Positions 35,252 to 44,852 of a stretch of DNA of 64,000 nucleotides are shown here, one piece after another. The notes under the pieces were generated by a model, which saw only the letters and a list, made by a program, of their open reading frames with translations, was not told the origin of the DNA and did no database searches. The position numbers and the translations under genes are program-made. The DNA lies in the NCBI GenBank assembly GCA_002729235.1, contig PBTY01000016.1, positions 1-64,000 of the forward strand, read 5' to 3'. Every line of letters begins with the position of its first letter. Within the stretch, counting starts at the first letter, position 1. Source of the DNA: Rickettsiales bacterium. GTDB taxonomy: Bacteria > Bacteroidota > Bacteroidia > Cytophagales > Cyclobacteriaceae.

Positions 35252-35267
35252 TAAACATTCAGAAAGA

Positions 35268-36260
35268 ATGAACGAAGATTTAAAAAAAATAGAGCAGGAG
35301 GTAAATGAGTTGACTAACAAGCTCAGTGATCTCAAAAAAGAAATTCATAAAGTGATTGTGGGGCAAGAAGAAGTCCTTGATCAAATCATCGTTTCTATGC
35401 TTGCTAGTGGACATATCTTAGTTGAGGGGATGCCAGGATTGGCTAAGACGTTGATGATCAAGTCCATTTCACAAGCGTTGAGTCTTAATTTCAAACGAAT
35501 CCAGTTCACTCCAGATTTGATGCCTACCGATATCCTCGGAACTGAGGTTATTGAAGAAGACGAACATGGCCACAAGAAGTTTAAATATAACAAAGGACCA
35601 ATCTTTTCGAATATCGTTCTTGCTGATGAAATCAACAGAACACCACCTAAAACACAGGCGGCTTTATTGGAAGTAATGCAAGAATATTCGGTGACCTATG
35701 GAGGTACACAGTATGCCATGGACAAACCCTTCTTCATCCTTGCGACTCAAAACCCAGTAGAACAGTCTGGAACGTTCCCACTGCCTGAAGCCCAAACAGA
35801 TCGATTTTTACTATATGTCTTGATCGGCTATCCGACGGAGAGTGAAGAATCACAAATCCTAAAACAAACTACCGGCAAGAAACCAGAACCAATCAAAGCG
35901 GTGATGAGTGGAGAAGACCTCATCAAACTACAACAATTCACCAGGGACGTCCATATTGAAGATGAACTCATCGACAAGGTGAGTAAACTGGTAAGATTGT
36001 CTCGGCCAGAATCCTCCTCGGTGGAAGAGGTCAAGAATTATGTGGATTTTGGAGCTGGCCCGAGAGCTGGACAAGCAATCATTCTTGCCTCCAAAGCACA
36101 TGCCTTACTTCATGGTAGATTAGCGGTAACTCCAAAAGACATTACCAGTGTGGTGTATCCAGCAATGAGACACAGAATCATGCTCAATTTCCGTGCAGAA
36201 TCAGAAGGCATCATTACTGATCAGGTAATTAAAGAATTGGTAAACACGGCAAAACTTTAA
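35268..36260 (+). CDS. MoxR-family AAA+ ATPase
   Basis: The protein has 330 residues from the ATG at 35268 (MNEDLKKIEQEV). Earlier in-frame starts at 35193 and 35238 lie within REP hairpins and give a non-conserved leader. Motifs are Walker A GMPGLAKT (about residues 54-61), Walker B LADEINR, the sensor region ATQNPVEQSGTFPLPEAQTDRF and the arginine-rich VDFGAGPRAGQA lid. MoxR ATPases act as chaperones that remodel or insert metal cofactors into partner complexes, usually together with DUF58 and von Willebrand A proteins. It is the first gene of the run moxR-DUF58-batA-DUF4175-like-552 aa protein. Confidence 0.92.
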   Translation: MNEDLKKIEQEVNELTNKLSDLKKEIHKVIVGQEEVLDQIIVSMLASGHILVEGMPGLAKTLMIKSISQALSLNFKRIQFTPDLMPTDILGTEVIEEDEHGHKKFKYNKGPIFSNIVLADEINRTPPKTQAALLEVMQEYSVTYGGTQYAMDKPFFILATQNPVEQSGTFPLPEAQTDRFLLYVLIGYPTESEESQILKQTTGKKPEPIKAVMSGEDLIKLQQFTRDVHIEDELIDKVSKLVRLSRPESSSVEEVKNYVDFGAGPRAGQAIILASKAHALLHGRLAVTPKDITSVVYPAMRHRIMLNFRAESEGIITDQVIKELVNTAKL

Positions 36261-37148
36261 GTGGTAAAGTCTGATCCATATCGAACATTAGGACTCAAAA
36301 AAGAATTGCTATCCACCATCGAGGATTTCGATTGGCTGGTGAAGACAGTTGCTTTAGGTGAGCATATCGGCAAGAAAAGCAGCCGGCGACTTGGTGTTGG
36401 ATTAGAGTTCAGCCAATACCGACCGTATAGTCAGGGTGATGATCTGCGCCAGTTGGATTGGAAAATCTATGCTCGAACAGACAAGTTCTATATTAAGCAA
36501 TCCGAAATTGATACCAACATCTCAGTGACTTTCATTCCGGATCAAAGTGCTTCCATGAAGTATGTGGAAAATGGCTGGTCGAAACAAGCTCATGCTAAAC
36601 TATTGATGGCTGTCCTGGCCTACCTATCATCCGAAAATGGAGACAAATATGGTATTTCGGGAGTTCATGAAAGTGATTTAGGTGTTGTTCCTCATATTGG
36701 AAAAAAACACTGGCAGAGATTCCTCAACCATCTGATCCACCTGGAAGACTCAAAAATATTTTCGAAACCAATGATTCCGAAAGTTCAGGAAAAAGAACTG
36801 TTCGTAGTGTTTTCTGATCTCTATGAAAAAGATGAGGAATGGCTCGACTTCATACGGAATCTGAAAACCAGAAGAAATGAAGTCATTGTGTTCCATATTA
36901 TGGGTGAAGATGAACTCAATTTCAACTTCAACAAAACAACCTTATTTAAAGATTTGGAAGATGGATCAGAATTGAAAATCGATCCTAAGGCTTTGAAGGA
37001 CAACTATCAGATTCGCTTGAATCAGTGGATAGCGGAATTGCGGGAAAACTTCAGAAATGAAGGAGTTGATTATGCATTGATCAATATGAAGGAGCCCGTT
37101 GACGAGGTAATAACCAAATTTATGTGGCACAGAAAGAAGCTTGGCTAA
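36261..37148 (+). CDS. DUF58 domain protein
   Basis: The protein has 295 residues, starting at a GTG that directly follows the moxR stop; no ATG is close. It has the DUF58 core SSRRLGVGLEFSQYRPYSQGDDLRQLDWKIYARTDKFYIKQSEIDTN followed by a degenerate VWA-like fold (VTFIPDQSASMKYVENG, with a D-x-S-x-S-like MIDAS start). DUF58 proteins accompany MoxR ATPases and are thought to be adaptors for stress-response or cell-envelope complexes. It is tightly coupled to both neighbours, its stop overlapping the batA ATG (TAATG). Confidence 0.9.
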   Translation: MVKSDPYRTLGLKKELLSTIEDFDWLVKTVALGEHIGKKSSRRLGVGLEFSQYRPYSQGDDLRQLDWKIYARTDKFYIKQSEIDTNISVTFIPDQSASMKYVENGWSKQAHAKLLMAVLAYLSSENGDKYGISGVHESDLGVVPHIGKKHWQRFLNHLIHLEDSKIFSKPMIPKVQEKELFVVFSDLYEKDEEWLDFIRNLKTRRNEVIVFHIMGEDELNFNFNKTTLFKDLEDGSELKIDPKALKDNYQIRLNQWIAELRENFRNEGVDYALINMKEPVDEVITKFMWHRKKLG

Positions 37149-38302
37149 TGAACTTCGGAACGCCTACATATCTCTATGCACTAGCAGCTATCAGCATCCC
37201 GATAGTCATACATCTTTGGAGCAAAAACACCAAAACAAGAGTTCCTTTTGGCAGTCTCCGTTTTCTAAAAGAAACAGAAACTAAAACCACCAAACATCTA
37301 TTCCCAAGTGAGTTATTACTTCTCTTAATTAGAATAGTACTTTTTTCATGTTTGGCGCTTCTATTCGCTGCGCCATTTATTCAAAAACCCGCATCAAATA
37401 AGACAGTCTATTTAGTTGATCCGAATCTAGAGAAAGAGGCGTTTTCAAAAATAAAAGATCAACTTAACGCGGAAGAAACGTATTGGCTAAGCCCAATGAA
37501 AGTAGCCATTACTGATCCTATTCATGTTGGGAATGTGGACTCGTGGAGCTCTCTTAAGTCTTTTGAGGACTATGATAGTTTAGTGGTTTACTCGACTCAA
37601 TTGCTCAAGCAATTTCAAGGAAACATAACACCTCTAGTTTCAAAAGTTAATTGGATTCAAATCCCAATACAGGATAAAAATGAAACGCTGTTCGAATTAT
37701 CGAAGAAAAATCAAAACACCCAGATCAATGTATTGGCCAATTCAAAGTCCCTTCTTTATGAACATAAAAACGTAGCTAGTGGCACTAATAAATTGATCAA
37801 GATACACCTGAAAGCAAATCAACCATATGAAGCGCTGGCAACACTTATTGAAAAATCTATGGCTGCAATCAATCAGTCAAATCCTATTACATTCGAGTTG
37901 GTTAATGTGAAAGAGTCAACTCAATTTAGTCCGGATGATTGGTTGATCTGGTTATCCAGTGAACCGGCTCCAATGAGGCAAAAACTGATCTTTTTGGATG
38001 CTCATTCCAATCTATTAGAAAAAAAGACTGAAAACATCTATGGCCTTAATCCTAAAATATCAGTTGATAAAATGCTTCAAACCAACTTCCCATTACAGTT
38101 GGAAACTGCTCTGACAGCACCATTGAATTCCGAATTGAACGAATATGATCTTAGGACCATTCCGAAAGCCTATCTGGGAGAAGGTTCAGGATTACAAAAA
38201 AGTGCGTTAGCAGATCAACCTATTACTGAGTGGGCTTTAATAGCATTCTTGATCTTGTTGTTAGTAGAACGTCTTGTCAGTCAAATAATCATTAAAAAAT
38301 GA
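37148..38302 (+). CDS. BatA-type (aerotolerance N-terminal domain) membrane protein
   Basis: The protein has 384 residues from the ATG at 37148, which overlaps the DUF58 stop by one base. The in-frame start at 37124 lies within the DUF58 gene and was rejected. The N-terminal BatA domain (MNFGTPTYLYALAAISIPIVIHLWSKNTKTRVPFGSLRFLKE) has two transmembrane helices (about 7-25 and 55-75). A soluble region follows without a recognisable VWA MIDAS motif, and a C-terminal helix (ALIAFLILLLVERLVSQIII) ends the protein. It is a probable inner-membrane scaffold working with MoxR/DUF58. Confidence 0.86.
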   Translation: MNFGTPTYLYALAAISIPIVIHLWSKNTKTRVPFGSLRFLKETETKTTKHLFPSELLLLLIRIVLFSCLALLFAAPFIQKPASNKTVYLVDPNLEKEAFSKIKDQLNAEETYWLSPMKVAITDPIHVGNVDSWSSLKSFEDYDSLVVYSTQLLKQFQGNITPLVSKVNWIQIPIQDKNETLFELSKKNQNTQINVLANSKSLLYEHKNVASGTNKLIKIHLKANQPYEALATLIEKSMAAINQSNPITFELVNVKESTQFSPDDWLIWLSSEPAPMRQKLIFLDAHSNLLEKKTENIYGLNPKISVDKMLQTNFPLQLETALTAPLNSELNEYDLRTIPKAYLGEGSGLQKSALADQPITEWALIAFLILLLVERLVSQIIIKK

Positions 38303-40494
38303 CCGCTGGAAAAGTCATATCATCTATTGGCACCAAATGGCGACTATTAATCTGGTTGAAAATCTTGCTTGGATGGCTGATGATTGTCGGCCTAAGTTAT
38401 TTGACCTTTGCTAATCATCTCTCCATTCCGTTTCAAATACTATTGGTTGTAACCAGTGCGGTGATTTCTTTTTTATTGTATCGAGATCAGATTCCAAGTG
38501 AAGTAGAGGTGGAATCATTAATAAACAGCCAAATTCCAGAGTTGGAATACAGTGTCTCTTTGGTCAATCACAAACCAGAATCCAATCTCGCATTACTCCA
38601 ACAACAGCGAGTAGTTGATCAGCTTTTAATGAAGTCAACTAATATCTCCTATCCGGTGCAATGGATTCAATTAGCCAATTTATTGCTAATATCAGCACTA
38701 ATCGCTTTGCCTGCTGGATGGTTGGCTGGAAAAGAGCAATCAGCCTCCCCATCTCCAACGAAATCAATTCAACACCCCAAAACAACTATTGCCGGAGAAA
38801 TTGAGCCAATAACCTATGAATTAAAAATCTCAGTCACTCCTCCATCCTATTCTGGTCATAAAGTCAAATACCAAAGTCAGCCAAATCTGAGTGGAGTTTT
38901 AGAAAGGTCTTCTTTATCGTGGACATTAAATTTCAACCAATTGCCAAAAGTCGCATGGTTGAAATTCTCAGATGGCGATAGTCTCAACCTAAAAGCGAAG
39001 GGCAAAACTTTTACTGGATCCTATAAAGCCCTCAAAAAAGGGTTTTACATTATCAACTTTTTGGACCAATCCGATCAACTGAACTCTTCTGAATTTTACA
39101 AACTGGATGTGATTCCAGACAATCCGCCTGAGGTAGAAATAACCGGCATCCCTCAATATCAATCCATTTATCCAGGCGAAGCCAATAGTACTAGTTTTAA
39201 AGCGAATGCAACAGATGAATACGGTCTGTCCGATGCATACTTGATTGCAACCATTACGAAAGGATCAGGCGAAAGCGTCAAGTTTAGAGAGGAGAAGATT
39301 CCATTCAGCAAAACGATCTCAGGCTCACGGTTCAGCGAAAATATCACCTTCACACTGGAGCAATTTGACATGGAACCAGGCAACGAATTGTACTTCTACC
39401 TGGAAGCATGGGACAATCAGCAGCCACCAAAAGCCAGCAGAACAGAGACCTATTTCTTTATCCTACAAGACACAGCAGAGTTAGCATTTAGCTTAGAAGG
39501 AGACTTAGGAATTGACCTGATGCCAGAATACTTTAGAAGTCAGCGCCAGATCATCATCGATTCGGAGAAGTTACTGAAAGAAAAGTCTAGTATCTCAAAA
39601 CAAGAATTTAACCAGAGAAGCAATGAATTGGGCTTTGATCAAAAAGCACTTCGATTGAAATATGGTCAGTTTATAGGCGAAGAAGCAGATAGTGGTCTGG
39701 ACATTGAAAATGAAGTGGAACCAGAGCCAGACCTAAGCAATCCGGGACAAGTAGACGTACTCGGAGACTTTGGTCATGACACAGACCATGAAAATGAGGA
39801 AGGCCAACTGATGGACAAAGGAACCGAACAACACCATGATCCCGTGGAAGAATTAAGTCATTCGCATGATGATACTGATCAGGCAACATTTCTCGAAGAA
39901 TCGATGAAATCAAAACTTCGAGCAGCGCTAAACGAAATGTGGGATGCAGAACTGTATTTGAGATTATTCCAACCAGAAGAATCTCTTCCCTACCAATACA
40001 AAGCACTCAAATTGATCAAAGAAATTAAGAATCACGCACGTATTTATGTCCATCGTATGGGCTTTGATGCTCCACCAATCAATGAATCCAAAAGCAGACT
40101 CAGCGGTGAGCTAGAAGAAGTAGCAGGTGACACCTATTTGAGCACCTATCAATACGAGGAGCAACTCACCCAAACCAAAAAGCTCATTCAATCAATAAGC
40201 GACCTTCTTAAAAGGGATTTGCCCATTCAAAATAATATCCAAAACCATCTTCAATTATCAGGGAACGAATTAGCTACCCTGGCTATTGAAGATCCAGCTA
40301 AATACCTTGGCTTACTTTCAGAGATCAGGGGTATTTCAGAGCAGAATCAATTAAGCGGGAAAGAGTTATTATCACTAAAATCACATCTGATCAGTATTCT
40401 TCCAGCTCCAGATCAAAAGCCCATGCTTGATGTACAACCATCCCATGAATTGCTCCAGCAGTTTGTGGAAGAATTTACAAAATCCAATCCATGA
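38299..40494 (+). CDS. DUF4175-like large membrane protein
   Basis: The protein has 731 residues and starts 4 nt inside batA (ATGA). Three N-terminal transmembrane helices (about 17-37, 42-60 and 128-145) precede a beta-rich extracytoplasmic region (about 170-400, with PPEVEITGIPQYQSIYPGEANS, a Bacteroidota DUF4175 feature). A helical part follows. Residues about 460-530 are strikingly acidic and His-rich (GHDTDHENEE, EQHHDPVEELSHSHDD). The C-terminus is helical and possibly coiled-coil. The family is found downstream of batA-like genes. The His/Asp/Glu stretch could bind metal ions. The function is unknown. Confidence 0.72.
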   Translation: MTAGKVISSIGTKWRLLIWLKILLGWLMIVGLSYLTFANHLSIPFQILLVVTSAVISFLLYRDQIPSEVEVESLINSQIPELEYSVSLVNHKPESNLALLQQQRVVDQLLMKSTNISYPVQWIQLANLLLISALIALPAGWLAGKEQSASPSPTKSIQHPKTTIAGEIEPITYELKISVTPPSYSGHKVKYQSQPNLSGVLERSSLSWTLNFNQLPKVAWLKFSDGDSLNLKAKGKTFTGSYKALKKGFYIINFLDQSDQLNSSEFYKLDVIPDNPPEVEITGIPQYQSIYPGEANSTSFKANATDEYGLSDAYLIATITKGSGESVKFREEKIPFSKTISGSRFSENITFTLEQFDMEPGNELYFYLEAWDNQQPPKASRTETYFFILQDTAELAFSLEGDLGIDLMPEYFRSQRQIIIDSEKLLKEKSSISKQEFNQRSNELGFDQKALRLKYGQFIGEEADSGLDIENEVEPEPDLSNPGQVDVLGDFGHDTDHENEEGQLMDKGTEQHHDPVEELSHSHDDTDQATFLEESMKSKLRAALNEMWDAELYLRLFQPEESLPYQYKALKLIKEIKNHARIYVHRMGFDAPPINESKSRLSGELEEVAGDTYLSTYQYEEQLTQTKKLIQSISDLLKRDLPIQNNIQNHLQLSGNELATLAIEDPAKYLGLLSEIRGISEQNQLSGKELLSLKSHLISILPAPDQKPMLDVQPSHELLQQFVEEFTKSNP

Positions 40495-42149
40495 TAGCAT
40501 TTGATCAGACATATCATTGGGTGCTCATTGTACTAGTTCTTGTGTGGATTGTAGGCATTTTCCTCGACTTCAAGTACAGAGTCAAGAATATGCGATGGAT
40601 TAGGTTACTGCTTTGGACTGTTGTCAGCTGCACCATCGCATTGTTCTTTTTGAAGCCCTATCAGTATCGGCCTAAAACAGCAATAAAAGCAGCTGTTGTC
40701 AGTAAATCTCATTCGACTGATTCTATAAAGAAAGCGGGGTATACCATCATTCAAGAATCATCAGACTTATTTTCGAATACCTTCTCAGAACTATTGTTGC
40801 TAGACACGGGTCTAGCCGACTGGGAATTGAAGACCATACAAAGTGATCAAATTATCACCTCATTCCAAACCCCAAAAGGACTGTTGGATTACCAACATGA
40901 ATCATCTCTCCTTCAAGGCAAAAAAGCCCAGGTTTCTATCATCTCAAATTTCGATGAAGCGTGCACTCTGCATTTTTTTGATGGAACTCAATTGGTTGAC
41001 TCCATAAACATTGAGCCAGGCAAAAAGCGAAGTACGTTTGGCTTTACTCCCAAAGCTGCTGGCAACTTCACCTATCAAATTGCAGCTATTTCCAGAAAGG
41101 ACACACTTGCAAAAGAAGTTGTTCCGTTTACCGTTTCCATAGCTCAACAGCCAACTATACTTATGCTTCAAAGTAATCCCAATTTCGAGGCACGATTCAT
41201 CAAGAATTATCTAGGTGATTTTGGTTATGCTGTAAACTCTCGCACAAGAATTTCTAAAGACCTTTTCAATGATGAATTCGTCAACACCAGTCGCAAGAAA
41301 CTAAATAGACTGAGCGCTAATTTGCTTGAACCAATCCAACTGATTGTTCTGGACAAGCAAGCATTTTCATTATTATCAGCTGGAGAAAGAAGATTAATCA
41401 AAGACCTGAATAGAACAGGGAACCTCGGCCTACTATTGATCAACACTTCTCCATCAGAAATGAATGGTATTTGGACAAGTGCGCCAATGGCTATCGAAAA
41501 CGATATCGAATTGGATGGAGTAAAACTGACCAATCAAACCATCGCTGGGTTCTCTCCCATCTTGAACAAAGAATTACCCATTGGATATTATCAGAAGAAT
41601 GGAATCGGAAAAATTGGAATTCTTACTGTGCAAAATCTATATCAACTCGCTCTTCAGGGCAATCAATCCACCTATAAACAAGTGGTTAAAAATCTCACTG
41701 AAGCCCTTCTACCCTATCAGAAATCTTCAGAATTCATTCAGATGTCCAAAGCACCAAGAATTAATGAAAATACAACTGTTCGTTTCACCTCGACATCTGC
41801 GGAACCTAAAATTCTCATTAATGACTATGAGCATCCTGTAAGAGAATCAGCTTTTAGAGAAGGATTATACGAAACCGAATTTTGGTCAAACAAAGAAGGC
41901 TGGAATAGCTTGGAAATAGTATCTGACTCAATATCATATGACTTCTATACCTTTTCAGAAACGGATTGGGCTAGTAAGAAATCTAACGAACTATTGGAGA
42001 GCAACAAACTCTTCGCACAAACTCACTCTGGTGGATCAGAATCGATCAGCATTCAAATCAAACAGTATTGGCCAAAGTGGATCTATCTAACTGTAATTAT
42101 TCTCGGTCTAGGCTTTCTGTGGGCGGAACAAAGATTCTTGAATCCTTAA
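40491..42149 (+). CDS. Membrane protein with GATase-like soluble domain, last gene of the MoxR-type operon
   Basis: The protein has 552 residues and its start overlaps the preceding stop by 4 nt (ATGA). Two N-terminal transmembrane helices (about 10-27 and 36-53) and one at the C-terminus (about 527-545, WIYLTVIILGLGFLWAEQRFL) enclose a large extracytoplasmic domain. Its middle (ILMLQSNPNFEARFIKNYLGDFGYAV...LIVLDKQAFSLLSAGERRLIKDL) has the alternating strand-helix look of a glutamine-amidotransferase-like fold, lacking a catalytic Cys. It probably belongs to the same envelope complex as its neighbours. It is convergent with the DUF3667 gene, sharing TTAA stop codons. Confidence 0.7.
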   Translation: MIAFDQTYHWVLIVLVLVWIVGIFLDFKYRVKNMRWIRLLLWTVVSCTIALFFLKPYQYRPKTAIKAAVVSKSHSTDSIKKAGYTIIQESSDLFSNTFSELLLLDTGLADWELKTIQSDQIITSFQTPKGLLDYQHESSLLQGKKAQVSIISNFDEACTLHFFDGTQLVDSINIEPGKKRSTFGFTPKAAGNFTYQIAAISRKDTLAKEVVPFTVSIAQQPTILMLQSNPNFEARFIKNYLGDFGYAVNSRTRISKDLFNDEFVNTSRKKLNRLSANLLEPIQLIVLDKQAFSLLSAGERRLIKDLNRTGNLGLLLINTSPSEMNGIWTSAPMAIENDIELDGVKLTNQTIAGFSPILNKELPIGYYQKNGIGKIGILTVQNLYQLALQGNQSTYKQVVKNLTEALLPYQKSSEFIQMSKAPRINENTTVRFTSTSAEPKILINDYEHPVRESAFREGLYETEFWSNKEGWNSLEIVSDSISYDFYTFSETDWASKKSNELLESNKLFAQTHSGGSESISIQIKQYWPKWIYLTVIILGLGFLWAEQRFLNP

Positions 42150-42976
42150 ACCAACCAAAACGTCACAAAAAATAGCATAATCCGATAGCAGGTTAAAACC
42201 AATCCAACAACACCTACTCCTAAAAGTGTATTAAGAATACTTCTCCAACGGTTAAACCCAAAGCAAATCTGCTCTGACCTAAACAAAAAGTAACTAATGA
42301 GGACGATCATTATGATTGAAGTATTCATATCTGATTTCATGAACTCAATGTCGAAAGGGGTAGTAATCAACATAAGAACTCCAATCAACTCAACAGTAAA
42401 AAGAATTGTAAAGGCCATGAACTCAAAGCTGAATACGACCTGATCGAACAAATAACTATTTTCAGAACCTAGATGAATTGGCCAAAAAAGCAAAGCCATC
42501 ATAAATACCATGGCGATGAGAAGAAGCTTGCTCAGTTCAGTTGTTTTAGCATCGTAGAGCGTCTGGTATTCGGTGTAACTAACCTGGCGCTCCTGCACCT
42601 CCTCCTGCACCCATCGATTAGCCAATTCACTATGAAATCCAAGTTGATGGGTTTGGATATATAGATTGGTATTGAACGTATTGAAGATGGGAAACAAGAA
42701 ATAGATAAAGTTGGCCAGAAAGAACAAAGCCACAGGTTTCATGTAAGGTTTCCGCTTGCCTGCAATAAAATCATGAGATAATCGTCCAGGATACAGGATG
42801 ATGCTTTTGACGGATCTCCAAACCTTACTATCGGCAAACGTTAGGGCATTGAAGAGCTCCCCCAAAAAATGAATAAGTCGTCGATCTTTTTGATCAATAA
42901 CCTTTTCTCCGCAGTGGTTACAGTAGCTTCCCTCAAATTCGTTATCACAAGACAAACAGCGGTTTTTCTGACCCAT
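42146..42976 (-). CDS. DUF3667 zinc-ribbon membrane protein
   Basis: The protein has 276 residues. An N-terminal zinc ribbon (CLSCDNEFEGSYCNHCGEK, two CxxC pairs) is followed by the conserved DRRLIHFLGELFNALTFADSKVWRSVKSIILYPGRLSHDFIAGKRKPYMKPVALFF stretch and then about five transmembrane helices. This is DUF3667, common in Bacteroidota, with no known activity. It is the last of the leftward genes from 45395 but is separated from the lipoprotein gene by 37 nt, so co-transcription is possible. No terminator separates it from the converging operon. Confidence 0.82.
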   Translation of the reverse strand: MGQKNRCLSCDNEFEGSYCNHCGEKVIDQKDRRLIHFLGELFNALTFADSKVWRSVKSIILYPGRLSHDFIAGKRKPYMKPVALFFLANFIYFLFPIFNTFNTNLYIQTHQLGFHSELANRWVQEEVQERQVSYTEYQTLYDAKTTELSKLLLIAMVFMMALLFWPIHLGSENSYLFDQVVFSFEFMAFTILFTVELIGVLMLITTPFDIEFMKSDMNTSIIMIVLISYFLFRSEQICFGFNRWRSILNTLLGVGVVGLVLTCYRIMLFFVTFWLV

Positions 42977-43013
42977 AGAGCCAAAATAACGAATTCAAAA
43001 CAATAAATTAAGC

Positions 43014-43463
43014 TTATTGGTCTTCTTCAAGCTCTACGCTAACCAGTTCTCTGAGTATTTTTATTGTAGGTATGATTCCATCAATATCGCTCATGTACTC
43101 AAATGTGACACGTTTACGTTGGCCATCCACAGTGAGCTCAAGCCATTCTGAACCTCCATCAGCACAATCCGGACAACCAATCACTTCATCGAGAGTCAAA
43201 AATTTCTGTTCATCTATTCCTTGAATAATTGTCCGTTGCTCTTCAGAACTAAGTTTTCTATCATGAACGATTTCCTGATTATCAACCCAGGTTTTTTGTA
43301 CAATTGTCAACTCATCATCAGACAAATAAACTTCAGTGATGCAGTATCCAACACACTCTCCAAAAGAAGTTCCATATTCCAGTTCACCTTCCAACACCAA
43401 CTCCTCCTGATCGCAGGATTGATAAAACATGGCTATTATAAGCAACAATGCAAATCGTTTCAT
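43014..43463 (-). CDS. Small lipoprotein, function unknown
   Basis: The protein has 149 residues from the ATG at 43463, which gives a clean lipoprotein signal (MKRFALLLIIAMFYQSC, Cys17). A start at 43505 would put 14 polar residues in front. The mature protein has paired Cys residues (ECVGYC and GCPDCADGG) that may form disulfides, and acidic beta-rich segments. It resembles the 'DUF6438-like' lipoproteins of this phylum only loosely, so no function is assigned. It lies 42 nt downstream of the MATE gene and is probably cotranscribed with it. Confidence 0.65.
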   Translation of the reverse strand: MKRFALLLIIAMFYQSCDQEELVLEGELEYGTSFGECVGYCITEVYLSDDELTIVQKTWVDNQEIVHDRKLSSEEQRTIIQGIDEQKFLTLDEVIGCPDCADGGSEWLELTVDGQRKRVTFEYMSDIDGIIPTIKILRELVSVELEEDQ

Positions 43464-43505
43464 ATCACAATATCTTAATGTCTTATAGACACAAAAAGTC
43501 ATCAA

Positions 43506-44816
43506 TCAGTTGAAACGTATTTTATCAGTAAGTTTTTTGAACCGAGTAATATGAAGAATAGCTGCAACAGTCAAGCCTCCAGATAAAGCATACCAGATGC
43601 CATCAATACCATAGCCTAAGACAAAACCCATGATGTATCCGCCTGGAATCGCTAATACCCAATAAGCAACGAAAGTAATAAGCGTTGGAACCTTTACATC
43701 AGTGAGCCCTCTTAGAACCCCCAGCCCTGCAGCTTGTATTCCATCAGAAATCTGAAAAGCTGCGGCAATAATGAGTAAGCCCGATGCAATAGACTGAACA
43801 TATTCATCTTCAATATAAAGTCCAGTAAGAAAATCTCGGAATAGAATGAATATAAGGGCTGCAAAACTCATGAAAATGGCTGCTGTGGCAAAGGAGGTAT
43901 AGCCTGCCATTTTCAGATTAGGCAAGTCTTTTAACCCCATTTGATTGCCAATTCTTACTGTTGATGCCGCTGCAATACCAGTAGCACACATAAATGAAAT
44001 AGCGGCCAAATTAATCGCTATCTGATGAGCAGCGAGTGCCTCCGCACTGATCCACCCAGTCATCAACGCTGCTGTCGCAAATGCTCCCACCTCAAAAATA
44101 TATTGCATTCCAGACGGAACCCCTATCTTGATCATCCGCGTTATGACTGACCACTCCACTGCCAATTGAAACCCCTTGAGTCCCTTACGAATAATCCAGA
44201 TCATCATAATGGCCATCACCACTCGACTTATTAATGTTGCCCATGCTGCTCCATTCAGTCCTAATTGTGGAAAGCCAAATGCACCATAAATCAAGACATA
44301 ATTCAGTCCAACATTCACCAGATTAGCCACTATGGAAACCACCATTGGGTTGAAGGTATCTGACCTACCCTCTGCATACTGCCTAAACGTCTGAAACAGC
44401 ATCAAGGGGACCAATGAAGTGGCTACGATAATCAGATAAGGTTTGGAAGCTACAGCAACGGCTTGTTCTTGTCCAAAATGAAACAAAAAGGAACTAGCAA
44501 TCAAGGCTATCCCCATCAAGGCAATTGATAGGACAAAATTCAGGATGGTACCATTCTGAAGAAGCTGCATCAACCGGTTGTGATCCTTGGAGTCAGTTGC
44601 TGCGACGAGCGGTGTTACTGCATAACTCACCCCTATTCCAAACATCATTAAAACATGTATAATAACTCCAGCAAAGGTGGCTGCAGCAAGCGGTATGACC
44701 CCTACTCGACCGACCATCATTGTATCTGCAACCGACACCATAATGTGTCCCAGTTGACCGATAACCACGGGGTAAGCCAACGAAATATTCTTGCTAAAAT
44801 GTTCTTTTAGAGTCAC
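43506..44816 (-). CDS. MATE-family efflux transporter (NorM-like)
   Basis: The protein has 436 residues with twelve transmembrane helices and the two-fold MATE architecture: MVSVADTMMVGRVGVIPLAAATFAG in the first half and AALMTGWISAEALAAHQIAINLAAISFM in the second. These transporters export cationic drugs or metabolites in exchange for Na+ or H+. The gene follows the NUDIX gene with a 36-nt gap and precedes a lipoprotein gene, all leftwards. Nothing in the sequence identifies the substrate. Confidence 0.92.
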   Translation of the reverse strand: MTLKEHFSKNISLAYPVVIGQLGHIMVSVADTMMVGRVGVIPLAAATFAGVIIHVLMMFGIGVSYAVTPLVAATDSKDHNRLMQLLQNGTILNFVLSIALMGIALIASSFLFHFGQEQAVAVASKPYLIIVATSLVPLMLFQTFRQYAEGRSDTFNPMVVSIVANLVNVGLNYVLIYGAFGFPQLGLNGAAWATLISRVVMAIMMIWIIRKGLKGFQLAVEWSVITRMIKIGVPSGMQYIFEVGAFATAALMTGWISAEALAAHQIAINLAAISFMCATGIAAASTVRIGNQMGLKDLPNLKMAGYTSFATAAIFMSFAALIFILFRDFLTGLYIEDEYVQSIASGLLIIAAAFQISDGIQAAGLGVLRGLTDVKVPTLITFVAYWVLAIPGGYIMGFVLGYGIDGIWYALSGGLTVAAILHITRFKKLTDKIRFN

Positions 44817-44852
44817 CTATTTTGAGTTTGGGCAGCAAAGATAGGTTTTTTG

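Noticed and set aside
35193-35267. N-terminal extension of MoxR
   Set aside because: The codons are formed by REP hairpins and an AT-rich spacer; conserved MoxR sequence begins only after the ATG at 35268.
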